Shown here in pieces: positions 24,476-35,612 of a stretch of 64,000 nucleotides of DNA. Below the pieces are notes generated by a model. It saw only the letters and a program-made list of their open reading frames with translations. It was not told the origin of the DNA and searched no databases. The DNA lies in assembly GCF_000346465.2 (NCBI RefSeq), contig NC_034010.1:21804981-21868980 (forward strand), written 5' to 3'. Position numbers and translations under genes: made by a program. This stretch comes from Prunus persica (lineage: Eukaryota; Streptophyta; Magnoliopsida; Rosales; Rosaceae). Every line of letters starts with the position of its first letter. Within the stretch, counting starts at the first letter, position 1.

Positions 24476-26730
24476 GGAGCTGAGCTCTATCTGGTCTAGT
24501 ATACTTCTGGAAGAACATTTAAGGACCAACGGATAAGACTCACTTAGTATAAGCAAGAATCTCGTTGGTATAATACTCGATCGAGACAAATATTTCATGA
24601 ATTCTGCAGAAGTTTTAATGTGTTGCAATCACATTATAATCAATGTACTCACTGAGGTAATTTATGCATAGTAATATTGAGTACAAACTTTGTGCTTCAA
24701 GCACATGTCCTTTAGGGACTTGCTTTATGCAATATCAATCCTCTCAACGGATTTTGTCTAAAAGGGATTAAACTTTATGACACATTATATAGCTTTTACC
24801 TAGCTATTTATACATCTTTAGGAAATCGCTTCTGGCGATATGCTCTGTGCATTTAATAACCCTTAAAGATAATATGTTGGTCTCCGTAATTGTGTAATAA
24901 GGGGGGGGGGCACAATTGAATCTGTAAATATGGAGAAAACCCAACATTCCTTGTTTCTGTCAGAAACAGTGTGTCATACAAAGTAGGTATATTCCCTTTT
25001 ATTCCGAACACCCAAGTATAAATTCAGTATTAACAAATTTTGGAGTTCGTATTGTGGGTTTGTTCTTTCACGTTCATTCTCATTTATAATGGAATTACCT
25101 CATTCTATTTTGGCCAATGATATTGTCGACATTTAATAATTGAACGTGGTTCCAATCTACACAGCCCATTGATGATTTGAGTAGCTACTCAAAAACCAAA
25201 AATTGTCATTCATCAATTCATGATCCCACCATTCTTATTTGCATGCGCATGCATCAATTATAAGCATTTCTTTGCTTTTGGGTACCCAAGCCACTTCATG
25301 AGGCTTTTATTATGTGAGAATGTGGATTATAACCTCCATTGGAGCGTTATTTAGCAGTAGGGCGTGGATAATCTCCATTTAGGGAGTTGGAACATTTAGA
25401 ACCCATATATCTGTCATGCTGAAGGCATGCCACAGATTAATACATACATGTCAATTAATTTCTGGGACCTTAACCCATATTATGGGACTTTAACCCATAT
25501 AATTTGCTACGCATTAGGCGTGCACAATATCAATATTGACATGTCAAAGGATTGTCCTTTCGGGATTTCAATCCACATCATTTGCTACGCAACAGGCGTG
25601 CATCATATTAATCACTGCTATACCCATATTCTGTTCTTATGGGACTTTAATCTGTACAGTGTATTATCAATGTATCCAACTTACAATCTGTAAAATTTGC
25701 ATTAATAATTCATGGATACATACAGGCCATTCTTTTGGAACAGACTTATCTCCCCATTTGGTTACCTTTCAAGATAAAATATCAAATAAGTATATAAGCA
25801 TATAATAACACAAATACTGCTTACATCCTTAGGTGGGAGAAACTTTTCTCAAGTATCATTCAAGCTCGTATCGGCCCAGTAAATATAATGTAGCGCTTGA
25901 TGATCTAGTTATATCTTGCAAGAGCAAAATCACAACTCTTTTCTCTGTCAAAAACAAATAATCCTCAGAGAGTTACAAAAAGAGAAAAAATGCAAAAAAT
26001 TGTGATATTGATTGCAAGAGAAGGTAAGCAATTTGGGAAGGAAGCTGGTGGGAGCAGACAACAAGCTCAGCAATCAAGGAAGGAAGCTGGTGGGAGCAAA
26101 CAACCAGCTCTCATTTCTTCTAGTCTAGAAGAACTTCCAGAGATTAGAGCATAAGGTTGCCTTCACAGTTCCCTGATGTAGCGGAAACGTGATCAGGGAT
26201 AGTCTCGCTTCCTGAATGGATGATCAGAGATAGTCTTGCTTCTCGGGCATATTAAGTGCTCACTGATAAGAAAAACAAGTAGATATCGCATCCCTAGGTA
26301 TGGAGAAAACTGGATGTCTTCTGCAAAGAGAATTTCGTTAGTAACACATTTATACACAAATACAATGAATAGGTAGAACCGGTGAATTTCAAATTAACCA
26401 TAAGAAAAATTGCGAGATTCTTGGGATACTTTTGAAAAAGTAGCTCCGTGAAATCCGCAAAGCAAGATCGGCTTTTGACGAAAATAATACTTTGAAAATG
26501 CCGAAAGTGCCGACAAACATTAATGGAGGCCACGTGAAGTTTTGGAATCTGGGAAAGAAGAAAGAGAATATGGGGATCCGAAAAGATATTGGGATCCTGA
26601 AAAACTGTAGCCATATTTCCTCCTATAGATATTGCCTTTGCAAAACTCTGAGCAACTGCGTTTCAACTTAACTTCCTTCATTTTCTGAAACTTTAGTTTT
26701 CTTAAGACTTTCTTCGAAACCTTCTTAAAA

Positions 26731-27282
26731 ATGGCTTCCTCTTCTTCCTGCCCAGATTATTTCAATTTAAATGATACTCCCACAACAACCAGTGACGCCC
26801 AAGTTTGGCGTCCATCCTTTGTATCCAAAAATCGTCATCTCACAGTTAATGATTCTGTGATGATGAATGATGCTACTGCTGTCATAGTAGCTAGGAATTT
26901 CATTACTCCAATGGATGAAATGCTGTTAACAGGGAGATCAGAGGAAGAGGCTATTGATGACTCAATGGCTTTTAGCATTCAGAGTGCTGCTTCTGTTTCT
27001 AACATGGCTGATCGTTTGCGTGCTAGAGCAAACGAGGTTCAGATTTTAACAACTGAAAATTCGTCTCTCCAAAGAATGCTTCATGAGTCTCAACAGGAGG
27101 TTGAGAAACTTAAAGGAGAGAATAATGCCTTGTTGAAACTGGTGAGTTCGTACTCTGTTGATACACTGAGAAGGCTAGACATGCTGCAGGTCTCCAATGA
27201 AAGAATTTTGGGAGACCACGAGAGGCTCATGGCTAAGCTTAAGAGGCGCCGTCCTCTTCCTTCAGAGGCTTCCAGAACATAA
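26731..27282 (+). CDS. Antisense ORF of the LTR element, coiled-coil protein of unknown function
   Basis: An intact 183-aa ORF starting MASSSSCPDYFNLNDTP, encoded opposite to the element's transcription sense. Residues about 90-165 are heptad-like, predicting a coiled coil (ADRLRARANEVQILTTENS; QQEVEKLKGENNALLKL). It ends with a basic tail (LMAKLKRRRPLPS). No catalytic, zinc-finger or membrane motif is visible. A leader with ACTTCCTTC precedes the ATG, and a possible TATA (CCTATAGATAT) lies about 105 bp upstream. I believe similar proteins are annotated repeatedly in Rosaceae genomes as uncharacterised, which fits a repeat-borne gene; this is recollection. It is not a recognisable gag. Function unknown. 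Confidence 0.6.
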   Translation: MASSSSCPDYFNLNDTPTTTSDAQVWRPSFVSKNRHLTVNDSVMMNDATAVIVARNFITPMDEMLLTGRSEEEAIDDSMAFSIQSAASVSNMADRLRARANEVQILTTENSSLQRMLHESQQEVEKLKGENNALLKLVSSYSVDTLRRLDMLQVSNERILGDHERLMAKLKRRRPLPSEASRT

Positions 27283-27746
27283 TGTAATTTTATAGATTTT
27301 ACAGGGTCTGCACCTTCATTGCAGGTGGAAAAAATCTATCTGTTGTATGTTCCCGTAATAATAATTGCGCACACTCTTAAACTTGCACCTATGGTTTTTA
27401 CGTCTTTTCAAAATGACGGTTTAGAACCTTGTGCCTTATAGGTTCAAATAACCACATCGACTCTCCCAAATTTCATATTTCAACGTATGGAACTTTTGCC
27501 TGGGCTAACACAAACTCAGAATTTATTCGCCCTTTCCAAGTGGACATGAAATATGAATTGAGTAAAAGCCACGGTAATATCTCATATATTTGGGTTCATG
27601 AGCTTCCGGCCCAGATATAACAAAATATGTGGGGAGCCTCAATTCATCATTCTCTTATGCCAAAGAGATATGTGGCGTACCACAATTTGCAATAATACCT
27701 CAAGGGTTGTCCATTTAATTGTTGGAACTTCAGGTTCTCAACACTG

Positions 27747-27862
27747 TTAGATTTTGAACTTCTGGCCAAAATCACATATTCTCATGGTATGGACATTCAA
27801 TCCTCTTAGATTTTGAACTTCGGGCCAAAATCACATATTCTCATGGTATGGACATTTTTACA
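27747..27862. repeat. Two tandem 59-bp units inside the LTR element
   Basis: TTAGATTTTGAACTT-(C/T)-GGCCAAAATCACATATT followed by CTCATGGTATGGACATT occurs twice with a 59-bp period. Related GAACTTC-GG fragments recur across 27720-28310. Confidence 0.8.
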
Positions 27863-28410
27863 ATTTTTCTGTATATATTTCTGGACTTCAAGCCCTTACA
27901 TAATTGTCCATAATTTGAGGAACTTCTGGCATCTCATTTAATTGCTCATCCATGAGTTTAAGGAACTGCAGGTTCCCTTTTGAATGGTGATAGTTTACCC
28001 AAAATGGTAAATATTTATGCATACATCACTATTCATGTATACGGCACTATTCATGTGTACAGTACATTTGCCAGTACAGTTATCATCCATGTGTACGGCA
28101 TTATGAACCAATACGGTACTGTTACATCATTAAGGAACCCCAGGTCCTTATTTATATGTCAGGGATCAAGAACCCTCAAGTCCGATCACATGTTTACAAA
28201 TATAGTACCGGAGAGACTGCCAGTTCTCATATTAACATCATCATCAAGGATCTTCAAGTCCTGATGTAATTGTATGATGAGGATCAAGGAACTTCTGGTC
28301 CTGATCTGCATACTGTAAAAATTCATCATACAGCACATTTAATCCATAAAATAAATTACTTGCTGTATGGACGTTAATTCCGCACCATACTTTAAATAAA
28401 AGGAAATATC

Positions 28411-28740
28411 AAGTATGAGGGTTAATTCCACATCATACTTTTAATAAAAGTAAATGTTCAGTAAAGTAAATTCATAAAGTATGAGGGTTAATTCCACATC
28501 ATACTTTTAATAAAAGTAAATGTGCAGTAAAGTAAATTCATAAAGTATGAGGGTTAATTCCACATCATGCTTTTAATAAAAGTAAATGTGCAGTAAAGTA
28601 AATTCATAAAGTATGAGGGTTAATTCCACATCATACTTTTAATAAAAGTAAATGTGCAGTAAAGTAAATTAATAAAGTATGAGGGTTAATTCCACATCAT
28701 ACTTTAAGTAAGAGTAAATGTGCTTGTATGAGCACTAATT
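28411..28740. repeat. Tandem array of five 66-bp hairpin-forming units
   Basis: Units start at 28411, 28477, 28543, 28609 and 28675, a constant 66-bp period. Each unit carries AAGTATGA and, 14 bases later, TCATACTT, which are perfect inverse complements in most units (copy 3 has one change). Units differ by only a few bases. Degenerate relatives extend on both sides (about 28360-28410 and 28715-28860), some with compensating arms such as GTATG/CATAC. Confidence 0.9.
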
Positions 28741-29410
28741 CTGCTCCATACTTTTAAATAAAAGTAAAGGCGTGGACGATAAACCCGCACCACCCTTTTA
28801 AATAAATACTGTTGTATGGGTAATAAACCTACACCATACAGTAAATAAAATAAATGTGGGGTTAAAAACCACCACCGAATAAAATAAGAAAAATGTTAGT
28901 ATTAGTAACGGCCTCCCACTGATAATATGTTTAGTATTACCAAGGGTCCATTTTTGTTAATGGTTAGTAAAAGAAAAGCAGATAAATATAATAGGAAATA
29001 ATAGGGAAGATAAGGGAGCAGAGATCTTATCGCTTATTTTTTTTTTTCCGCTTATGCCCTTGCTGAGTGATCCCTTTTTTTTTTTTTTTTCAGCATTTTG
29101 GTGGGTTTTCACATGTGCAGCAGAATATGTGGGTGGGGCTGTAATCATGCGCTCCCGACAACATGTGCTGTTCTTTTTCTTTATCGGTGTGTGGACTCAC
29201 TTTCCAGATGATAAGGGGGGATGCACATGGTTAGCGCAATAATTGCTTACACTTCCTTTCCAGATGATTGCCCATACCCTGAATAAACATACCCCATGAG
29301 ATCGACGAGCAAGTGGATGCTCAATTCACGTAGCACCAAGTACTCGAACTGCACGTAGCACGTCTTCCCCAAGTGCAGTGCCTAACTTTCCTCGTCCGTC
29401 GGATAACCAA

Positions 29411-29919
29411 AGCTCGAGGGTTGCATGGAGAGCTCTCTGCTTCTCAGCGACCTCTTGACGGCGTCGCTCATGACTCGGACGATTCGCTTCAGGTCCTCCG
29501 AGCTGCCGACGAAGTCTCTCGGCAGTAGCTACAACAGCCGCGAGTACTGGCTCGTTGGCCTAGCGATTTCGAACTGGGTGGCGAAGTCGAGGTCCACGAA
29601 GTACCGGCTCTGCCACATGGGGGAGCTCGATTGGGCGCAAACCACGTCGATGAACTCGTAGCTCCCGGCGGTGATGTTGCTGGAGGAGCTTCATCGCTTT
29701 CGCGTCGGAGACCGAGTCGACTTGGTTCGAGTCAGTCTTGTTGTCCGGAAACCGAGTCTCGGATGAGTCGTCTTGGAGGAAAAACGTGGACGAGCTCGGA
29801 GAGGCAGTGCGAGTCGCCGTCGCCGGAATGCTCGCTTCCGCTGCTGACATCGTAGATGCTGAGCTCGGAGCTGTAGCCGCCGACGAGGCGTGCCCAGACC
29901 TTGTCGTCGAGAGGGTAAG
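29411..29919 (-). pseudogene. Captured, broken fragment of a DUF506 (PDDEXK-like) host gene
   Basis: On the minus strand, consecutive frames encode DUF506 signatures: DDKVWARLVGGYSSELS, then a frame change near VHVF/FLQDDSSE. A second break follows (apparently with an internal deletion) at about 29680, then AGSYEFIDVVC, RYFVDLDFATQFEIARPTSQ, DFVGSSEDLKRIVR and DAVKRSLRSRELSM. An in-frame TAG interrupts the segment where the family has LLQ-LP. The stretch is much more GC-rich than the surrounding element, as expected for captured host exon DNA. At least two frameshifts and one nonsense codon make it non-functional as a protein. DUF506 proteins are plant proteins of poorly known function. Confidence 0.8.
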
Positions 29920-30394
29920 TGATTCTCTTTGTTCTGTTAATTTCTTTTGAGTTGCCAGATCCTCAAGGGACATGAATACTTAGCATTCATGGTGTCACGT
30001 CTTCCCGTCCACTCAGATTATCATCCTTCCATATATATGACCGTTTTAGGTACGGATAGACAGATATATATGTAAAGGGCCCCAAAGATGCTCAGAAGGA
30101 AATGGACCCCACATCAGATATGCATCTGGTGGGTGAGAAGAGCCCGAGAGCCACAATCGAATATCAACCCCACTCTGCCTCTTTAAACTTGTGGCCAAGG
30201 TGTGAGCTTTGAGCTTTGGGAGAGACAGAGAGAGAGCCTTCTGAGTTTGAGTTTGAGAATGGAATATCCCCAAAGTCAGAGGGATTTTGTGTTGTGAAGT
30301 GGAGAGATGTTTTTGGTTCTGACAGAGAGAGAGAGAGAGCGTTGAGGCGATCTGGGTTTCATCAGAGAATTCAGCTGGTATTGTTTTAGCGAAT

Positions 30395-30408
30395 TCGTGC
30401 TGATAACG
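30395..30408 (-). other. Putative primer-binding site of the LTR element
   Basis: Directly inside the right (5') LTR, the minus strand reads CGTTATCAGCACGA. I recall this motif next to the 5' LTR of a group of plant Copia elements. It does not start with the TGG expected for full-length tRNA 3'-end priming, so an internal tRNA site would be needed. Confidence 0.55.
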
Positions 30409-30580
30409 TGTTATAAATCTGGAGAATTTGGAGAGAATTGAGAGAGAGAGAAGGGAATGTATTCTCATATATTTCTGTGTGTTTACAATCTCATCTCTGT
30501 GTGTCGTACAAGTAGAGGGAGAAGCCTATTTATAGGCAAGTAGAGGTGTAGAGGTGGGCTCCACCATATATTTTACAACA
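30409..30580 (-). repeat. 5' LTR (right copy), 172 bp
   Basis: By eye identical to 23685-23856. On the minus strand it contains a TATAAATAG box (30526-30534), consistent with a pol II promoter driving transcription leftward. Confidence 0.93.
30526..30534 (-). promoter_or_regulatory. TATA box in the 5' LTR of the retroelement
   Basis: TATAAATAG on the minus strand (the left LTR holds the same at about 23812-23820). It agrees with the purine tract and primer-site positions in giving the element a minus orientation. Confidence 0.7.
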
Positions 30581-30585
30581 ATAAG
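30581..30585. repeat. Right target-site duplication ATAAG
   Basis: Matches 23680-23684, on the other side of the element. Confidence 0.9.
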
Positions 30586-32441
30586 AATTATTTTGATCAA
30601 TGATTAGCCCTTTGCTTAATCAACAATTCAGATTAATATTCTTATGTATAAAGTATCAAACTTTGGGATAAGAAAATAAGTGGATACATAATATTGTAGG
30701 AAAAATTGGTGCAAAGAGGTGTTGTTGGAATGATGTCCTTTGAATTGTTTGGTGCATTTATTTTGATAAGACAATGTTGATCACTTAAAAGAATATGATC
30801 GTTATTTCAGAACGAGAAATGAAATTATTGATTATATAATCGATGTTTAAAACTTAGAATTTGAAATTTAGATATCTCTGAAATTTGAGAATAGTTTTAA
30901 AATCTCCAGTATTTTTGACAACCTTTATCTCAAAATTTTAATTTTATTTATAAAGGGCAGGCAATTAAGAGGAGAGATGTTTTGCTTAGGAAAAGGATAT
31001 AGCACTTCAATTTTATCTGAAAAAAAAGAATAAAAAAGGACTGTGGAACTTTTTAATTTCATGAAAGTTAAGTAAAGTATGTAGCCGTTGTCCTCCATGT
31101 TGTTGCGTGATATTCCATTTCTTTTATTTAGACCCATTCTTGACAAACGTCCACAAGTTTGATGCTTTTTAGGCTGCCGTCCCTTTCTCAACGGTCCTAA
31201 AACGCCCCACAAATTTCCTCAACCATTAAAATTTTTACAACTTCTTTCTTCTTCTTTTTCTTTCTTTCTCTGGGTTTGTGTTCTTCAATCATACTGCACC
31301 AGAAGAAGTTGCCTTTACATTATAAACAATGAATTGCCTTGGCCAAAGTGGTCAACTTTTGCCTCTTTTTAGACCTATCATTATTATCCACCACACCCCT
31401 TGATTCTAATTGGGTGCCATACATGGTATTACTATTTTTGAATACAAAGTGATTTTGGAGAGATATTTGGCCACAACTTTAATGATATGATCACTTTTTC
31501 CAACACTTGACAAGTGTTGATAAGTGTTGATAAGTATAACCATTGTTACATAAATTAAAATAAAAAATTAATCATGGTTATGTCTATAAATACGTGTCAA
31601 ATATTAAAAAGAGTAGTGAGCTTACATCTTGAATTAAAATAGTTAAAAAAAATATTTCTGTAATACTAAAGAAGGAGAAAATTAAATCTAAAACATTAAA
31701 TACAAGGATAAATGCTCTTTAGCAACTGTGGTACAAGGCCCTTATATGGTATTTGTTTAGACAGCAATTTAACCAGAGACTTGTCACTTGTTACTTGAGG
31801 TTTAAAATACTTCAGACCAAGAAAAATGAAAACTTCAAAATATTGAAGAAGTGGATTAAAAGCCAAGGAAGAAAGAGACATGATGGTGGAGTGAATAAGA
31901 TTAATTTATCCAAAAGAATCTGCAAGGAAGATAAAGATACCGCACCATCCCTGACATAGTGACAGACAGCAGCTGTCCTCATCTTTTCTGCACTTTCCAG
32001 AAACATCTCTTGATTAAACCCACAGAAATTTAATATTTTTATTTACTAAGGAATTAAAGTAATGGTTAAGATTAAGAATTAAGCTTCCACTTTTGAGAAT
32101 TATAGAATAGTTCCAAATAATTCACCAACCAAAGAGCCCAAAAGGGTGTCAGTGATTTTCTGTTTTCTGCTGGAGTATATATTAATCAATTTAGCAAATA
32201 CAACTCAAAAAGTGCAAATGAGTTTTATTTTATTTTTAGGTTAATTAAAAATAAAATGCTTTTCATAATTTCTTTAACATACTTTAACAGCTCACACTCG
32301 TAATATTTGTTTCCCTTTATAAACCTCACTCCATTGCTCACTCAACCAAATCATAGCTCTCACTCCAAAAACCAAAGCTTTCAACTTTGTAGGGAGGGCA
32401 GGCCAAAACCAGAGTTCTTGAGAGAGAGAGAGAACAGAGAA
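30586..32441. other. Intergenic DNA and PIP1 promoter
   Basis: AT-rich DNA without a recognisable gene. A short direct repeat (AAGTGTTGATAAGTGTTGATAAGT) lies near 31510. A TATA box (TTTATAAA, 32317-32324) sits about 118 bp upstream of the aquaporin ATG, with a GA-rich leader after it. Confidence 0.6.
32317..32324 (+). promoter_or_regulatory. TATA box of the PIP1 gene
   Basis: TTTATAAA at 118-125 bp before the ATG, with a GA-rich leader between them. Confidence 0.6.
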
Positions 32442-34948
32442 ATGGAAGGGAAAGAAGAAGATGTGAGGCTGGGAGCCAACAAATTCTCAGAGAGGCAGCC
32501 CATAGGGACATCTGCACAGACAGACAAGGACTACAAGGAGCCACCACCAGCACCTCTGTTTGAGCCTGGTGAGCTCAAGTCCTGGTCTTTTTGGAGGGCT
32601 GGAATTGCTGAGTTCATAGCCACCTTCTTGTTCCTCTACATCACTGTCTTGACTGTCATGGGTGTTTCTAGATCTCGCAGCAAGTGTTCTACTGTGGGTA
32701 TTCAGGGCATTGCTTGGGCCTTTGGTGGTAGCATCTTTGCCCTTGTTTACTCCACTGCTGGTATCTCAGGTATATTTCTTTATTTTTCTCTCATATTTTT
32801 CTTTCTTTTGGTTTGATCTACTACGTACTTGGCAGGCTTCCTTTCTTTTATTGTTTTTGTCTTAAAAAAAATAAAGTTGATGGGTTAAATATACCCAAAA
32901 AAAAAAAAAAATTCAGGTTTTGAGATGTTTCTTAAATTTATGTTTGGTTCCTAGGAAAGTGAGGGAAGGAAAAGTAACAGTGGCGAAAGAAAAAAAGTTC
33001 CTCTTTTACTTATGCTTTCTGAGAGAATCAAATGGAGGAGTCATGTTTGTGTATGGATTTGCTGTTTTGGTTGGGTATCTGAAAGTTTTACTGGCCATCA
33101 CTTTACAGATGTTTGTATGCTTGCTGATGAAAAATAAAGAAACCACTTACTAAAAGAGAAAAAAGAAAAAAGAAGCGATCTTGTGTTTGGATATTGTGAT
33201 CATCTGAAATTTCAGAGGCTTATTTCTCTAAATTCCTGTTTGGTTAGTAATGGTTACTGCTAAAACTGAGAATGGTAGAGTGAAAAAATGGGATTTGTTA
33301 AAGGTGCAAGCTTTGTTCCTGATCTCCTTGATGCTTTTAATGGCCTTTTTCACTTTACCTCACAACATTCAGAAAAATGAAAATCTTCATTTTTGTTATG
33401 CAGTATAAATTTGAAAGTTGATGGTATAAGGAAAAAAGATAATATTAACCTTGGTTTGTTGATCATTTGGTCAGGTGGTCACATAAACCCAGCCGTGACA
33501 TTTGGTCTCTTCCTAGCAAGGAAGCTCTCCCTGACCAGAGCTGTATTCTATATAGTCATGCAAACCCTAGGGGCAATTGCTGGTGCTGGGGTGGTGAAGG
33601 GGTTCCAAAAGAACCAGTATGAGTTGCTGGGAGGTGGAGCTAATGTGGTGAACCATGGCTATACCAAGGGTGACGGCCTTGGTGCTGAGATTGTTGGCAC
33701 TTTCGTTCTTGTGTACACTGTTTTCTCTGCCACTGATGCCAAGAGAAATGCTAGAGACTCTCATGTCCCTGTAAGTATATCTCACCTTTTCTTTTCTTTC
33801 CTGGTTTTTTGATTACCCACTTGTTTCTACACTGTCCTCTTATGATTTTCTGTGACATGGATACAATTTTATACCTGTCTACTTATATTCTCATTGCAAT
33901 GCTATAGTACTGGGCATAATCCCCATTGGAGTGAGATTATTGTAAAACTAACCATTTTGATACCCTTAGCCACTGTTAATTTTAAAGTCTTATTTGGTTG
34001 AAAGTTCAATGCAGGTTTACTCATTTGCACTGAATTTTTAGTATAACAGTGTTTTCTATTTAACGCTAATGTCATTTGCACTGAATTTTTAGTAGAACAG
34101 TAAGTGTTTTCTATTTAAAGCTAATGTCATAAGCCTGATGAATCTGACTTTCTTATGGATTAAACTTTCAGTGCACTCATAATCTTCATCATTACTTTCA
34201 ATCGAAGTCCTTTTTTGAAAGTTCTATGCAAGTTGACCCTCTTTTGCACTAAATTTTTAGTCAAGTGGGTTTCTATTTAAAACTAATGAGTGTGGTTCAT
34301 GAATCTGACCTCCTTATGGATTTGTGGGGGTGCGAATAGTGGTTGGTGTGACACCATTCACACTCCCCAATTGTGGGAGTACTTGGGGTCACAAACTGTT
34401 AAGATTCCAAAAAAATCAGATAGTGAAAATCTTCTTTCTTGAGATTTTTACTATATACATATTGATCAACTAGTATCGTATCCACACCTCCTCAATCTAG
34501 TGATTTCTTGAGTTTGATTTTATGTTGCATAATGAAATTCTTGCATGAAGTTGCAAGTGGTACAATTTTTGGCCGCTGAATACTAAACCACCTTCCCTGT
34601 ACGAATTAAAATGCAGATCTTGGCTCCACTTCCCATCGGGTTTGCAGTGTTCTTGGTGCACTTGGCAACCATCCCCATCACTGGAACCGGCATCAACCCC
34701 GCTAGGAGCCTTGGGGCTGCCATCATCTACAACAAGGACCGTGCATGGGATGATCATGTGAGTAAAACTGTTAAACATCATTTGAAGTCACATCTAAACG
34801 TGTGGTTGAGATTATATGTGTCTTAAACCTGGGATGTTTTGTTGTGTTTCAGTGGATCTTCTGGGTGGGACCATTCATCGGAGCTGCACTTGCCGCCCTC
34901 TACCATCAGATAATCATCAGAGCCATCCCATTCAAGACCAGGGATTGA
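32442..34948 (+). CDS. Plasma membrane aquaporin, PIP1 subfamily
   Basis: Water channel of the plasma membrane; PIP1 proteins usually reach the membrane as hetero-tetramers with PIP2. Exons: 32442-32769, 33475-33770, 34617-34757, 34853-34948; 286 aa, the usual PIP1 length and the usual four-exon structure. The long PIP1-type N-terminus ([20 protein letters not shown]) and short C-terminus (IPFKTRD) exclude PIP2. Both NPA boxes are intact (residues 114-116 and 235-237). The selectivity filter looks like the water-specific F-H-T-R set, with H223 (FLVHLATIP) and R238 (NPARS). Six membrane segments are expected. Which PIP1 paralogue this is cannot be told from sequence alone; block context fits PIP1;2/1;3/1;4. 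Confidence 0.96.
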
Positions 34949-35612
34949 GAAGTTGTCTTGTGTCTCGCCATTCAGCCTTGTGTCATAGGCCTCAACGATT
35001 ATATTATCTCTTTCACTATGTTCAGATGTTGAAACTGGAATATTTGGGGTGTTATTGTGCATAAGTTATTTGCCTTGTTACATTAATGGAGAGCCTTATT
35101 TAATTTATACTTGTCATTGTGGTAATCTTTGTTGCATTAATTAGTCTGCACCAAGTTCATCTCTTTGATACCGTACGTTTTAGCCGGGGTGGTCACTGGC
35201 ACAGCATGAATCAATATTCAATAAGCAAACTAGCTAGGGTGGCTGACCAGAAAAAAGTAAAAAAAAAAGAAAAAAAGAAAAAGGGCTGGCTAGCTTGAAG
35301 TTTGTATGTTTCCTGATTTGTAAGGTGTTGAACAACCCTGGAATTAGTCACTGTAAACTCGCCTTTTAATGGTTTAATCATCAAAATAAGATAGTAGATC
35401 ATGGAAAATAATAAAAACACAGAAGGTTAACCTGTAATCTGACACAATGACATACTATTTCAAGTTCCAACTACAAGAACAATTCAAAAGAAGATAGGGA
35501 CATGCTCTTAAATAACACTATTACGGTAACAAAGTTAACAAGAACAATTTAAAAGATAGGGAAATGCTCTCAAGTAACACTAAAACCGATCCATTATATC
35601 GGTGCTCTCAAT
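34949..35612. other. PIP1 3' UTR and a short tandem duplication
   Basis: 3' UTR to about 35100, then non-coding DNA. About 35475-35539 and 35540-35600 resemble each other (CAAGAACAATT-AAAAGA--GATAGGGA-ATGCTCT-AA-TAACACTA), an imperfect tandem duplication. A further partial copy of TGCTCTCAATTTAAAAGAT follows. Confidence 0.5.

Larger units (their letters stand above)
23685..30580 (-). mobile_element. Complete non-autonomous LTR retrotransposon, 6.9 kb, no gag-pol
   Basis: The element is bounded by 172-bp TG...CA direct repeats and a 5-bp target duplication. Orientation is minus. A purine tract (AAGGGGGAG on the minus strand) touches the left LTR. A CGTTATCAGCACGA motif that I associate with the primer-binding site of a plant Copia lineage touches the right LTR. 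The LTR TATA box is also minus-strand. No gag, protease, integrase, reverse transcriptase or RNase H motif is seen in any frame. The interior instead holds spaced repeats, an antisense ORF, a hairpin array and a DUF506 gene relic. Mobilisation would need enzymes supplied in trans. The Copia link is inference from the two LTR-flanking motifs. Confidence 0.88.

Noticed and set aside
29425..29950. Plus-strand ORFs in the GC-rich island of the retroelement
   Set aside because: They are shadows of the minus-strand DUF506 relic; no domain is seen on the plus strand.
30046..30468. Minus-strand 140-codon ORF at the 5' end of the retroelement as a gag
   Set aside because: It starts inside the LTR and is low-complexity Ser/Leu from CT-rich leader sequence; no gag features.
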